NCBI GenBank assembly: GCA_015179045.1 | Contig: WHUZ01000097.1 | Coordinates: 150,592-214,591, forward strand | Reading direction: 5' to 3' | From: Kalaharituber pfeilii | Taxonomy: Eukaryota > Ascomycota > Pezizomycetes > Pezizales > Pezizaceae | Length of the DNA stretch: 64,000 nt | Shown here: in pieces, positions 32,601-43,950 of the stretch | Layout: every line of letters begins with the position of its first letter | How positions within the stretch are numbered: position 1 is the stretch's first letter | Position numbers and translations under genes: made by a program | Notes under the pieces: model-generated | Seen by the model: only the letters and a program-made list of their open reading frames with translations | What the model was told of the DNA's origin: nothing | Database searches by the model: none

Positions 32601-32804
32601 TGTAATGGATGGTGGTAAACGCAGAGAGTTACCGTCCGCCAGGCCAAAAAGACACTTGACCAGCGGCACTCGCTAGTCCTCTGCGTGGCTCATATAGCAC
32701 TCGCAACTGCGACGCCGGCGCCCGGCTGTCGCATATCGCCTACGTCGCATATGCGCATACTGCGCGCGCGCATCCACCGACCGCCCGCCCTACGGTTGCG
32801 GTGA
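32601..32804 (-). repeat. Solo LTR at an independent site, 5-bp target duplication
   Basis: Inverse orientation of the LTR at 9617-9831. The ends TGTAATGGAT and ATCCGTAACA are flanked by CTTAG on both sides (32596-32600, 32805-32809). It lies about 40 bp beyond the stop codon of the 1214-aa gene. Confidence 0.9.
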
Positions 32805-32843
32805 ATCCGTAACACTTAGAGTAAGAATAGCTTGAGTTTAACT

Positions 32844-35800
32844 TCAATGAAATCTTGACATTTGTCTATTGTACATGTCATAAGAGTGATCATGGCAATT
32901 TTTCATTACCTCCTCAACCCAACTCCCTTGTGCCCCTAAGATATCTTCTATAACCGCAGCTATATCCCCTTGTTCTAATGCGTGGATCCATCTAGTTGCT
33001 CTTAAGCGAAGAGCTGCTGGGTTGTATAGTTCCACCTCATCGAGTCTAGGGTTTTGTCGTCGACAAACTCCAACAGTTCGCAGCAGACGGAACTTTATTA
33101 GGAATGATGTTCCAATACGCTGTTGTTCCACTATACTGAATATTAGCTAGGTCCAATATGCCTCATAAACATACTTCAAGTACAAGCCTCTACTTACCGA
33201 TAGCCTTATTAAACTCCTGAATGTGGACTTCTTTTTGTAATTCTGGAGCGACATACCACATACACTTAATAAAAAATGCTGCTGACCACCGGGCCTTGCA
33301 TCTTTTTTCTTTTGGATGCCGAACCAATTTTATTTCTCCGTTGCTATGATCGACTGCGGACAATGGGGTAAGTTTTCCTAACACCAAAATCACAACAAGT
33401 ATCGCTTGAATCCTGTTATCTGTTAACCGAACGCGCTCTCGCACATCCGCAATATGATTCGCGAAAGTAACTTTCTTCTTGCGGTACTCTGTTTCTAGTA
33501 TTTGCAACCCAAGATCGATAATCACCGGCAATCTTTGAAAGGGAACTTCCTCTCCAAGAGAGTTCTCCTTTGAATCCTGGTTTACCGAATCGAGTAGAAA
33601 GGTGTTTGTAAAACTACAACACCATTTCGCAGTTAATCTTCCAGCCTTCACTCCAGGCACAATCTCAACTCCTTGTTCTCTGAATCCAGCATCCAGTCCT
33701 TGTAAAATCTCATTTTTTGTGACCGACTTCCGGAAATAACGTGGTAGACTGCTAACGAGCTCTCGGATTATGTTTGGATAGCTTGAACCTTTTGGCCAGA
33801 CTTTACCACTGCCATTTAGTGCTTCTTTAGTGTCTCCAGGCCAGTCATCATTAACTGATGTACCAAAAATCGCAGCATATAAATTCTCCAACCAAGTTCG
33901 GCGCATAATTTGAGACACATCAGCATGAACATCTCGTTCCCCTGGCTCACAGCTATTTGCATTCAGTTTCCGTAGCAGTTCCTCGTATTTGCTAATGATA
34001 AGGTATTAGTTCAATCACTTGTACTGTTACGTTTTCCATATAAATACGTACATAGAAAATGGACGGTCTTGTATTTCCCACTCTTCCACAGCTTCTCGTT
34101 TCTCCAGAGCATCACGGGCAATTGAGGCACTTTCTTCGGCTGATAAAGCATGGACTTTTCGGCATTGTATATTTCGTTCCTCATTGATTTTTCGCTTCAG
34201 CTGAATTGTAACGAAGTCAACCATTTCAGGAACCCAGAACTCTTTAACTATACGAGCCAATGCGGTGCGAAGATCCACCAGTGTCCGAATACCACCATCA
34301 GTGCCATTCCAAGCACCAACTTGAGCTACCACTTCTTTCGCTCGAGCTGTGCCTTTTCCATAATGAAACTCCAGTGCTGCGCTTTGAGCCAGATATGGCA
34401 TCCCTCCTGTCGCAGCAGACCGAACTGGCCAACCTGGATCAACTTCTCCACTCAACGGATTCCATAGATTAGGATCAATGTATGGAAATCCGCGAGTCAT
34501 CAACCCTTCCAAAATTCCCACCCACCTCCACAACTTTGTTGGCACTCGACTGTAGTCACCAGTGAAAGCCAACACTGCCAGCCTCTCCATGTTGGCAACT
34601 ACTTCACCTTGAGCAACTGTCAACCCATATCCTCCGCCTGCAACACATTGGGTTTTATATTCATTCATAACACATTCTGTTGCTCCAGCTACTGTCGCCA
34701 AACAACCTGGATATATCTAATATATTCTATCAGCTGTGAATCCTCGATGCAATTATATGTTTAAATTGTATAAAGGCAATTAGCCTAGTCAAGTCACAAC
34801 TTTTCGTTCCGCATGGAACTAAAAACTGTAGATCTCCCACTATTGGGCGTTCCGCACAAAACCAAAAACTGTGATAACTTACTTTTGGGTGAAATGTATA
34901 TAGCTCATCATACATTGCGTATCCATCATCCTCACACCACCACATGAGTAATTCCTCGACTGCATTTTTGGCGATATAGGCAAAGGTCCTATTTTCTGTC
35001 TTCAGGGCTCTAAAATCGAAATGCACGATAAATTCATATCTGAAGCCAGTGTTGTCGCCTGAAATAGCATCTAGAATTTTGTTCGCAGCAATTGTCGCAG
35101 GTTGGGTATGTGTGCCTTTCAAAATCCGCGACCAAAGTCTTCGCTGTTTTTGTAGTTGATTCTCCTTCGCCCCTGAAAGTTCTTTGGATTAGTATTGAGT
35201 GAACTCTGTAAAATATTGCGCTTGAATACCAAGCAACCAGAGAAGAGTCCAAGCAGTTACCTTTTTTTGGCATGCACATAGCTGCTGTATAGTAACCTTT
35301 ACCCAACTCGAAAGCCTCAGGAGTATGCCGAAAACATTGCTTTATGCGGCTGTATGACTGATATTTTCCTGGAAAAATAACATCCTCCATCCCATTCTCC
35401 TCCCGAAGTTTGTCATTAATCTTCTCATATCTTTGTAGGAATTTATCAGGTGGTTTCGGACTCTGAATGCTTCCAAATCTTTGTTGCCAGCACGTTGGAA
35501 AAAACCGAACACGCTTGCGGTCATGCCTGTTCCTCCATTGTCGCACAATTGTGTCTCTGTCAGCCAAAAAGCCATACTTGCGTTCTCGCTCCACCTCCAC
35601 TACTCTTGTTCCATCTCTCAATCTTATGACTTCTTGAGGATCATCGTCTTCAACCGCTAGTCTGAGGCTTGTTTCGATTGCTCCAATCACATTAATGGCA
35701 ATGGCAATTGACCCCATGGCTGCATTTGCCGGATCAAACTGACGTTCCAACTCCGATCCTAAATTTTGACAGACATCTGATGTGTTGTCAATCCTGGCAT

Positions 35801-37017
35801 CTGCTCCAAAATCGTACACCTGTCCATTGCTGAGATTTAGTATTTTCTACAAGTTGAGAGTTGGCAGCTAACCTCAAATGTTGGCACATTGCGATCATAA
35901 AATGATCCTGTTCCACGTTCGAATGTGGCAGCCCAATTCTTCATGAACTGTTCCTGAAAGACCGCCCATTGCTCTGCGTTAAGAGCCACAGTACCGTTGC
36001 CTCCTAAAAGTAGTTGTAAATTCAGTTTTAATATTAAAAGGTATCTCTAATAATAAACCGTAACACTCCATCTTCATCGAAATGGATAGACTACTTACCC
36101 AATAAAAAGTTTGGAGGAACTCCACATCCTACCAACGCTGGCAGTTTGAAAACAGCAAGGATATAGGCGGCGATGTCATTTGCAATCTCTCTAGGAACCG
36201 AGGAATGCTCCATTGCGTCTTCCACTTGCTCACCCGTCTGAGTCGCTTGCTGCCTTGTGGATGTTCTCGGTGGAAAAATCACAAACCATTTCATTCGAAC
36301 ATTTCCATGCCCCAGAAAGAACGTGCGACCTTTTAGTGAGTAGCTACAGGTGTAGGCATGGGCGCTGTGATATGGTTGTGCCCAGTGCTTCAGCGACAGT
36401 GTCACACAATTGAAAAGTTTATCGCCCGCCGGAGTGACCAGCGGCCGATATGGGTGCCCAATTATGCCGCAATAGTCAAGGGAAAGTTGTCTTTTGGCAT
36501 CCATGGTACTTGGCGCAGTGGCGCGTTGAGAAAGTGGTTTTCCGTCCTGCCCCCAGTCCCACCCAATTTTCTCCGTCATCAGGTTTAGCAAGGCTGATGC
36601 CACCGCAGCATGACTGCTCTGTGCGTCACCGGCTCGTTGCTTGGCTCGATAGAGTACTGCGTGAAGGTCTTTTGGCCCCAGAACCCTACTCGCATCTCCA
36701 TAATTCAGAGAGGATGTGCCTCTGTCTTCTTCGTTTAGGCCCCCATCATCTTGCTCCTCAGGTAGGTCTCGGAGTCCTGCGTGTAGGCTATCGAGGTCGA
36801 GGTCGTCTGCTCTGATTTCTGCCTCCTCGCTGTCGCTTTGTTCGCTTTCGGCCTCAGAGAGAGTTTCGTCTAAAGAGAGTGGCAAAACAATAGCTTCTTC
36901 TCGAGCATTATTCGCCTGCATACGCTGCGTCCGCCGAGCACTTCGTTGGTGCCATCTTCTTGAGGAGCTTTCAACATAGTCCTCATCATTGATCTGCCAA
37001 TCAAAATCCGAATCCAT
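32844..37017 (-). CDS. Unrecognised 1214-aa protein, seven coding exons
   Basis: Exons 37017-36099, 36003-35873, 35819-35261, 35172-34883, 34716-34052, 33991-33198 and 33130-32844. The introns are 95, 53, 88, 166, 60 and 67 bp, all GT..AG with GTAAGT, GTTAGC, GTAACT or GTACGT donors. Phases at every junction agree and give one frame of 1214 codons plus TGA with no stop. The start is the ATG at 37017; no upstream in-frame ATG exists. The N-terminal ~100 residues are acidic and low-complexity (SEAESEQSDSEEAEIRADDL). The rest is globular: HPYRPLVTPAGDKLFNCVTL, RVRFFPTCWQQRFGS, LWSRILKGTHTQPATIAANK, WRWVGILEGLMTRGFPYIDP, GGMPYLAQSAALEFHYGKG. There is no signal peptide, transmembrane run or catalytic motif that I can name. 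It is divergent from the gene at 39699, with 2.7 kb between the starts. An intact frame amid decayed repeats suggests selection. Confidence 0.8.
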
Positions 37018-37042
37018 AGTGGGCAACAATGGGAATTGCGGT

Positions 37043-37345
37043 ACGTTGGCTTGCCTGTTGGACTGTTTGGTTAGGAGAACAATAAAAAAAAGTGTACTGC
37101 CTAGAGATTGAAGAAAAATATGCCAAAAACCTCACATACCAAGATTTCGGAGTGTTGGTCCTTCAACAACTGCCAGTTTTATTATGTACTCCCACTAACG
37201 TTGGCTTGCCTGTTGGACTGTTTGGTTAGGAAAACAATATAAAAAAGTGTGCCGCCCAGAACTTAAAGAAAAAACCTCACATACCAGGATTCCGGAGTGT
37301 TTGTCCTTCAACAGCTGCGGACGTTATAATCCGCGATAATATTGA
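37043..37345 (-). promoter_or_regulatory. 5' leader of the 1214-aa gene: tandemly duplicated exon-intron unit
   Basis: Two direct ~155-bp copies. On the minus strand each has a short exon ending TTG or CTG, a GTATGTGAGG donor, and a CCAACAG acceptor before GCAAGCCAACG. Predicted leader introns are 37284-37210 (75 bp) and 37139-37055 (85 bp). In the frame joining the ATG, the upstream exon has a TGA, so these look like untranslated exons. Transcript data would be needed to see whether both are used. Confidence 0.6.
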
Positions 37346-37432
37346 TGAGATTCCCTTCTACTTGGCCACCCACTGGAGGAAAACATAAAACTTGTCAATT
37401 GACCGAATAGACATCACTTTATATGCCGTATG

Positions 37433-37476
<44 letters not shown>

Positions 37477-37669
37477 CTGTTATGGTGAGTTGCCGCCCAC
37501 AACCCCAGAACTTCCCAGAAGCCCGCATGCGAACCCTGTCCTGAGAACATGGCGTCACCTGTGTGGTATGTCTTGCCAGCAACCCCCCATTATGTTGGGC
37601 TCCTCCAGCCGCCAGACTCCTCTCGCAAATTAACGACCCCGGAGTGACTATCTCGTCTCCTTGCTAGTG
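37346..37669. other. Intergenic, poly-T/poly-A block
   Basis: Contains a T12-A29-like block at 37434-37472 with no recognisable LINE tail on either side. Nothing coding. Confidence 0.5.
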
Positions 37670-38212
37670 TGCTGAAAACCTGGAATTGGACATGGAGCCA
37701 AGAATCGTCAGCGGGCAAATAGAATGGAGGTTGCAGGCAGGCTGGAAGCCTATGATGGCAAACTAGATTTTACAGTGGGCCGGAGACAGACATGGCATTG
37801 GAGCCAAAAATTGCCGAAGATGTAGCCTGATCCCCGTATCGTCCCCGCCTGATCCCACCTCGCCTCCTCGCCGGGGTGCGTGTGTGCTGAAAACCTGGAA
37901 TTAGACATGGTGCCAAAAATCGCGGGAGATACGGCCTGACCCCAGCATCGTCCCCACCTGATCCCACCTCGCCTCCTCGCTGGGGTAAGTGCGTCTGAAA
38001 ACCTGGAATTGGACATGGAGCCAAGAATCGCTGGAGACACGGCCTGGAGCTGGAGACACGGCATCGTTCCCGCCTGATCCTGCCTCGCCTCCTTGCCGGG
38101 GTGCGTGTGTGCTGAAAACCTGGAATTGGACATGGTGCCAAAAATCGCGGGAGATACGGCCTGACCCCAGCATCGTCCCCGCCTGATCCCACCTCGCCTC
38201 CTCGCTGGGGTA
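37670..38212. repeat. Tandem repeat of ~110-bp units
   Basis: About five imperfect units with TGAAAACCTGGAATTGGACA, CGGGAGATACGGCCTGA and TCGTCCCCGCCTGATCCCAC segments. It continues at 38886-39350 beyond a MITE. Minus-strand frames through it are open but repeat-derived. Confidence 0.8.
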
Positions 38213-38883
38213 CAGTCTACCCTTGCTATAACGAAACTCGCTATAGCGAAAACCTTGCTATACCGAAAATTGAACGGAGCCATTATTCCGTTCGCACTCA
38301 AACAGCTCCTGCTATAACGAAAATCCACCAAATAACGAAACGAAAATTAGACTGAGTGAAAGTTATTTCTGTCTACATACAAATAATTCTTGCTATAACG
38401 AAAAATGGCTAGTGGGATGCATGACTAATCAAGAACCACCCAATTGCACAACTAGAAACTCTCTAGTTATCATAGTTCTGGCCCAATTCCACAAAAAATG
38501 GTGTGCTTGGATTGTACCGGATTCATTGTCGAACTGCATCTAGGGTTTCTTTTGTTTTTGCAGCTCCAGTCTTCTTTTTGCATAGTTGCTGCTTTGTAGG
38601 TAATTTTGCTTCAACAACATGATTGATTTTTGCATCTGCATAGTACCTGATCAATACGTCTGTACTCTCAATTTTGTACTCTCATTTTTTCCTACTCCGG
38701 TTATTTCCATAAGGAGGAAATCACAGAGTTAAAATCTGTTACCATAAATTCCTCAAGTACTCGGGCTTCTAAATTCAGCTGCCAAGGACATGACTAATCT
38801 TGCCACAATATTCTATAACGAAACCTTGCTATAACGAAAAAAAGTGCCAGATTTTTCATTTTCGTTATAGCAAGGTTAGACTG
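38213..38883. mobile_element. Tc1/mariner-type non-autonomous element, 671 bp
   Basis: Terminal inverted repeats CAGTCTACCCTTGCTATAAC and the inverse at the right (TTATAGCAAGGTTAGACTG), flanked by TA (38211-38212, 38884-38885). Sub-terminal CTTGCTATAACGAAA repeats are inside. No transposase. It sits inside the ~110-bp repeat array. Degenerate relatives: about 39009-39065 and 44490-44757. Confidence 0.88.
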
Positions 38884-38885
38884 TA

Positions 38886-39350
38886 AGTGTGTGCTCAAAA
38901 CCTGGTGAGACAGATATGGCATCGTGCACTGAAAACCTGGAATTGGACATGGAGGCAAGAGTCGCTGGAGATATGGCCTGATCCCAGCATCGTCCTCGCC
39001 TGATCCTACAGTCCGACCTTGCTATAATGAACCCTACTATGGTGAAAACCTTGCTATTGTAACAATTTGACACGGTGAGACAGACATGGCCATGGAGCCA
39101 AAAATCGCCGAAGATGTAGCCTGATCCCCGTATCGTCCCCGCCTGATCCCACCTCACCTCCTCGCTGGGGTAAGTGTGAGCTGAAAGCCTGGTGAGACAG
39201 ATATGGCATCGTGCACTGAAAACCTGGAATTGGACATGGAGGCAAGAGTCGCTGGAGATATGGCCTGATCCCAGTATCGTCCTCGCCTGATCCCACTGCG
39301 CCTCGCCTGCTTGCTAAGGTACGCGCGTGCTAAAAACCTGGAATTGGGCA
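38886..39350. repeat. ~110-bp tandem repeat, continuation, with MITE remnant
   Basis: Three to four units as at 37670-38212. A stub of the 38213-type MITE end (CAGTCCGACCTTGCTATAAT) lies at about 39009. Confidence 0.7.
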
Positions 39351-39698
39351 TAGAGCCAAGAATCACTAGTCTCAGCTCAAAATTGGAAGAGAGGTCGGAA
39401 GCAGGCTGGAAGCCCGGCGACTGGATTTTTAAACTTATGGGAGTGGGCAATTGGACGCCTTTTTTTTTTTTTTCATATCGCCCAACTTGTAGGAATATAT
39501 TTGTCATACAGATAGTGCAAAATATCATTCAAACCGCCAGGATCGCTATCTTGGCGAGCTAAGTTGGAGACTGCACCAGCGCTGTCCTGTCCCGCTACTA
39601 ACTCCTAACCTCCCCCTTCAACTCTTCCCCCAGATCTCAATTTCATCAAACCACAACGACGACGGGAAAACAACACTGGAGCTTGCGTCCAACCAAAC
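39351..39698 (+). promoter_or_regulatory. Upstream region of the ParB-like gene
   Basis: A T-rich run at 39463-39474, then a pyrimidine-rich stretch 39586-39632 with TACTAAC at 39596-39602 and CCCCCAG at 39626-39632. That could be the end of a leader intron. The ATG context at 39699 is CAAACATGG. Confidence 0.4.
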
Positions 39699-42450
39699 AT
39701 GGATCCTGTGAATCAACTCGCGTCTGCTAGTCTTGGGGTTCATACAATATGTTGGGAAGATCTGGATTTCAAGTGGTCACGGGGTACGTTTTCTGTGGCA
39801 TGCACATTTATTATGAGATGAAAGGAGTGTACTCAGCATGCGCATAACTAATCTCAACCGCCATAGGATGCCAACAGCGAGACCTCAAACAGGATCATAT
39901 CCTACATTTGGTGGACCGGTTCCTAGAGATGGGCGCACTTACCTCCGACTATCGGCACAACTTGGTTGTCACAGTCGATGGCGGCGCACTGGAAAGATGG
40001 GCAAAAGCAAAATCAGTGGCCATTGATGGAAATAAAAAATTGACAATAACCGAATTTTTTAAGCTTACCGGAGTTAAGATGGAGCTCCAGGCTGGGATGC
40101 ATCGAATGCATGCTTTATGGGAATTGAAGCGTAGAGAAATGGAGAATCAAGGATTGGAAGTAGAAGAATGGTCTGCTTTGCTACCAAAGAAGGTGCAATG
40201 GGATGCCCGTCTGTACGACCTCCGAGTTATCAACCAGGATCCAACAAACCATTTAGCAATAGAGTGTCTGCGAATAAACGAGGATCAGGGAGTATTGCCG
40301 GATACGGACGGCGAGGTGTGGCAAAAATGGGCCAGCCTAGATCGATGGTGCGAGTCCGAGCCGGGAGTCAGTGGAGCAGTAGAAAAGGTCAAGGCAATGA
40401 TGGGGGCCAAGGGGGTAAAGGTTCGGATGAAAAGACTTTGGAATTCTCGCTGGAAAACTCAAATCAGTCAACTGCTTTCATATCCAGGCTATAGAGACAC
40501 CTTCCACAGTATAAATATGGAGGAACTACAGAAGCAAAAACGGATTGTATTTGTAAGTTTCCAGGAACAATATCTAATAATAAATATGCTTGTGGACCTA
40601 GTGCCTTGGGTTCAATTTCACTTACATAAGAATAGTTCTGGGCTACGGTTCTTGGTAACATGGAGAAAATGGCAGCAGGCGTCACACGGGGTAAGGTTGA
40701 CGCATTGGATCGCACGAGCTTCGAATTACTTCGCGGGATTCAAGTGCCACGCGCCTCTGATCAAATTCAAGAGCTTTTTTACCCACTGGGAGAACCATTA
40801 GCACAAGACTTGGAAGACGAAGGTAGAGCCATCGACCCGAGAAATACTAACCTCCTCCCTAGTCTTACAGAGGAAGAGTATATTGCGGCAATGACTTTTT
40901 TAGAAGAGGAATATACAGACGTCCCATTCAGAAACACGAGGGATTTAAGGACGTTAGCTCAGGGATTTGGAACAACCTTGGAGGCCATTGTGACCCATGT
41001 CACAAAGTGGGTTGAGCCGGCATCCATGAAAGAGAGTGCAAAGTCTGGGAAAGCAAGTGTGGAAACTATATGGCATTCCGTTCTTGAGAATCATTGGGAA
41101 GCTGAAAGGGAAGGGTTAGAACAAGGCATAGAGGATATTCTTGAGAATTTTCAGCATACCGTCGTACGGATTACCGAGACTTATGAAAAGCAATTCACAG
41201 ATGACCCCGCCCTGGACCAGAAAACTCTTACTCTTAACGCTCAAGCCTATCGGGAGAGGTTCCAAAACCGGCGGTGGGCTGAATTAGGGCTTGCTGCTAT
41301 CCAGACTTTTGGCACTCTTGACTCGCCGCTTCTCCGTGGTTTGAAGGCAGAATACTTTGAGGTAAGTGGGCGAATTTGCCAGATCCATAGCAATGCCTCT
41401 TGAAATGGGGAAGCGAAGGGGCAAATGTGTTATAAAATTGCCCAAAATTTTGAATGATCTACGCTGACAAGAATCGGGATGAAGGTGAAACTTAGCAACT
41501 CCCGTGGGGCAAAAGGTAAAAATTCATTGGTCAGCAAGGCATCGGGTGTGTCGGAACTTGAAATGGACAAGGTTGTGGGTTCAGCGGTTAAAAGCATCCT
41601 TAGGCTTCTGTCAAAACACATTCCAAAATCTTCACAGGAGGACGAGCAAAGCCTTGTTAATTCCTTGATTCCCGTAGTTGCCTCATGGGTGACAGACAAA
41701 TGTGACAGCTGGCTAGCAGAGGCAGGCTCAGACAACTCGGATGATATCCTCCGCAAATTGCAAAAACGTGGCCCAACGGCAGCTGGAGATATAGACAGTG
41801 CACGTGAGGTGGTGAGGGCAACTTTGAAAGCGACCCAATCTCTCTCAAACAAAAGAGGCTCTGGGGACAATGGGACCACAAAGGTGGGTCTTGATTCATG
41901 CTGTTGGTTAAGTTATGAACATTAAAGGGTGTATTCAGATTCGAAGGGACGATTCCGCAGCTGCTGGCAGTGACGGCGTGGTGCAAACCAAAGACCGCTC
42001 AGTCCGCAACTTGACAAGACGACAAGTTGAAAAGTCTAAAGAGGCTGCGGAAGTAGAAAAGGCTGCCAAATCAACGCAAAAGAAGTCTAAAGAAGCAGTC
42101 GAACATTGGATTTCCCCCCTACCTGAGTCACAGGCAGAGGCAACACCAGCTGCGAAAGCACCAGACGTCGAGATGGTCGTGGCGGAGGATGTCGATGACG
42201 CATCTGGTATTTGACCACATTCTATGCCCTTGCGCTTTGATCAGCCTAACTATTAGTAGAGCGAAGCTCCTCACCTGCAAGCCTTCCAATCCAAAAAAAA
42301 AAAAGGAGGAGGATTTCATCTCCGGAAAATGAATGGCAGCCATCAGCGAAACGAAAGCGTCTAGCTGAGAGTGCGGCGAAGGAAGCAGGAGCAAGTGCTG
42401 GTCCTCCCTCAACGGCTCCTGGTAGTGGAAAAGGGGGATCGACCTATTAG
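39699..42450 (+). CDS. 785-aa protein with ParB-like GxHR motif and nuclear localisation signals
   Basis: Six exons: 39699-39783, 39867-40552, 40636-41361, 41485-41883, 41939-42206, 42257-42450. The introns are 83, 83, 123, 55 and 50 bp, all GT..AG. Phases agree throughout, giving 785 codons and TAG. Residues ~40-165 contain LVVTVDGGALERWAKAK and AGMHRMHALWELK (G105, H107, R108), then WDARLYDLRVIN. This layout recalls ParB/sulfiredoxin-like domains, where a G-x-H-R motif binds nucleotide (inference). A middle helical region follows (LVNSLIPVVASWVTDKCDSW, Lys/Glu-rich). The C-terminus has KKKRRR (735-740) and KRKR (753-756), so it is probably nuclear. It is divergent from the 1214-aa gene. Exon 6 is placed by splice consensus and in-frame continuation; without it the protein would end at 42214. 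Confidence 0.8.
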
Positions 42451-42489
42451 GCAAGCGTCCACGGAAGGGTTGACCTGCGCTTGCGGAGG

Positions 42490-43390
42490 GAAGGGCTCCC
42501 TTTTTTTTTTTCATTGTTCCTTTTTGGTATAGACATAGATTTTGCGACGTTTGCTAGAGTGGCAGGGAGAAGCGGTGGGGGTGGACGGATGGGGCGGAAA
42601 AGTGGGGCGGGGATTGGAGGTTGGTTTGATGCGGAGGCAACGTGCCCTATGTTCTTTGTCCCTTGTTTTTCTCTGTTCTTTTTTGGTATTGACATAGATT
42701 TTGCGATGTTTGCTATAGTGGCAGGAAGAAGTGTTGGGGGTGGACGGATGGGGTGTTCAAAGGAGGAATAGTGGGGCGGGGGTTGGAGGGTGGTTTGATG
42801 CGGAGGCAACGTGCCCTATGTTCTTTGTCCCTTGTTTTTCTCTGTTCTTTTTTGGTATTGACATAGATTTTGCGATGTTTGCTATAGTGGCAGGAAGAAG
42901 TGTTGGGGGTGGACGGATGGGGTGTTCAAAGGAGGAATAGTGGGGCGGGGGTTGGAGGGTGGTTTGATACGGAGACAACGTGCCCTATGTTCTTTGTCCT
43001 TTGTTTTTCTCTGTTCTTTTTTGGTATTGACATAGATTTTGCGACGTTTGCTAGAGTGGCAGGGAGAAGCGGTGGGGGTGGACGGATGTGACGGAAAAGT
43101 GGGGCGGGGATTGGAGGTTGGTTTGATGCGGACCCTATGTTCTTTGTCCTTTGTTTTTCTCTGTTCTTTTTTGGTATTGACATAGATTTTGCGATGTTTG
43201 CTATGGTGGTAGGGAGAAGTGGTGGGGGTGGACTGATGGGGCGTTCAAAGGAGGAAAAGTGGGGCGGGGGTTGGAGGGTGGTTTGATACGGAGACAACGT
43301 GCCTTATGTTCTTTGTCCTTTGTTTTTCTCTGTTATTTTTTGGTATTGACATAGATTTTGCGATGTTTGCCATAGTTTGGAGGTTGGTTT
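42490..43390 (+). repeat. ~169-bp tandem repeat, six units
   Basis: Units contain TTTTTGGTATTGACATAGAT, GCGATGTTTGCTATAGTGGC, GTGGGGCGGGGGTTGGAGG and CCCTATGTTCTTTGTCC. Two central units (42681-43020) are almost identical. It begins 40 bp after the stop of the ParB-like gene. Frames through it are open on both strands but repetitive. Confidence 0.85.
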
Positions 43391-43484
43391 GAGGCGGAAG
43401 CAACCGGGACAAAGGACAAGGATTGCCTGCGCATGGCCATGCGACACCAATCTCGCGCCCGCATTCGGGCTCTATCAATAGTAG

Positions 43485-43950
43485 TGTCATCAGTTTTGCA
43501 TTACGTTCCGTTCCGTTGGGTAACCCCTGTCAACCCGCTAAGCCCAAATGAGAGGAGGGTCACTGATGTCTCCCTCGTAACCTGGTACGTTCCCATCACG
43601 TTCCGTAACATCAACATGTCCTCGCCATAGCCTACAAGGCGGCATGCGAGTAATGACATAAAAAAAAAAAAAAAAAACATCAACATGCCCTGCATATCGG
43701 AGAGGGCCAAAGTCGAACAGGTTGTCACGATAGCAATCGAGACTCATGCCACATCTATGCCACTTAATTCAGAACCTAGATAGGGCATATTGATGTCACC
43801 GTCACGTCCCCGCATATTGATGTTACGGACGTGACGGTAACGCAGGTTACGCAGGGGACATCAGCGACCCTCCTCTCATTTGGGCTTAGCGGGTTGACAA
43901 GGGTTGCCCAACGGAACGGAACATAACGCAAAAATGATGACCACTGTTAT
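43485..43950. mobile_element. Element with ~85-bp inverted repeats, hit by a LINE tail
   Basis: The left arm (GCATTACGTTCCGTTCCGTT..) and right arm (..AACGGAACGGAACATAACGC) are inverse copies. Excluding the tail, it is about 410 bp. The target duplication is unclear. Probably a MITE. Confidence 0.6.
43619..43677 (+). mobile_element. 59-bp tail-only LINE insertion, family A
   Basis: Only the tail hairpin (CTCGCCATAGCC.., GGCATGCGAGTAATG) and poly-A, with target duplication CATCAACATG (43609-43618, 43678-43687). Confidence 0.88.

Noticed and set aside
36213..36979. Plus-strand frames opposite the 1214-aa gene
   Set aside because: They overlap a coding exon whose frame is supported by six consistent introns.
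37750..38331. 193-codon minus-strand frame
   Set aside because: It lies in ~110-bp tandem repeats and runs into a MITE terminal repeat.
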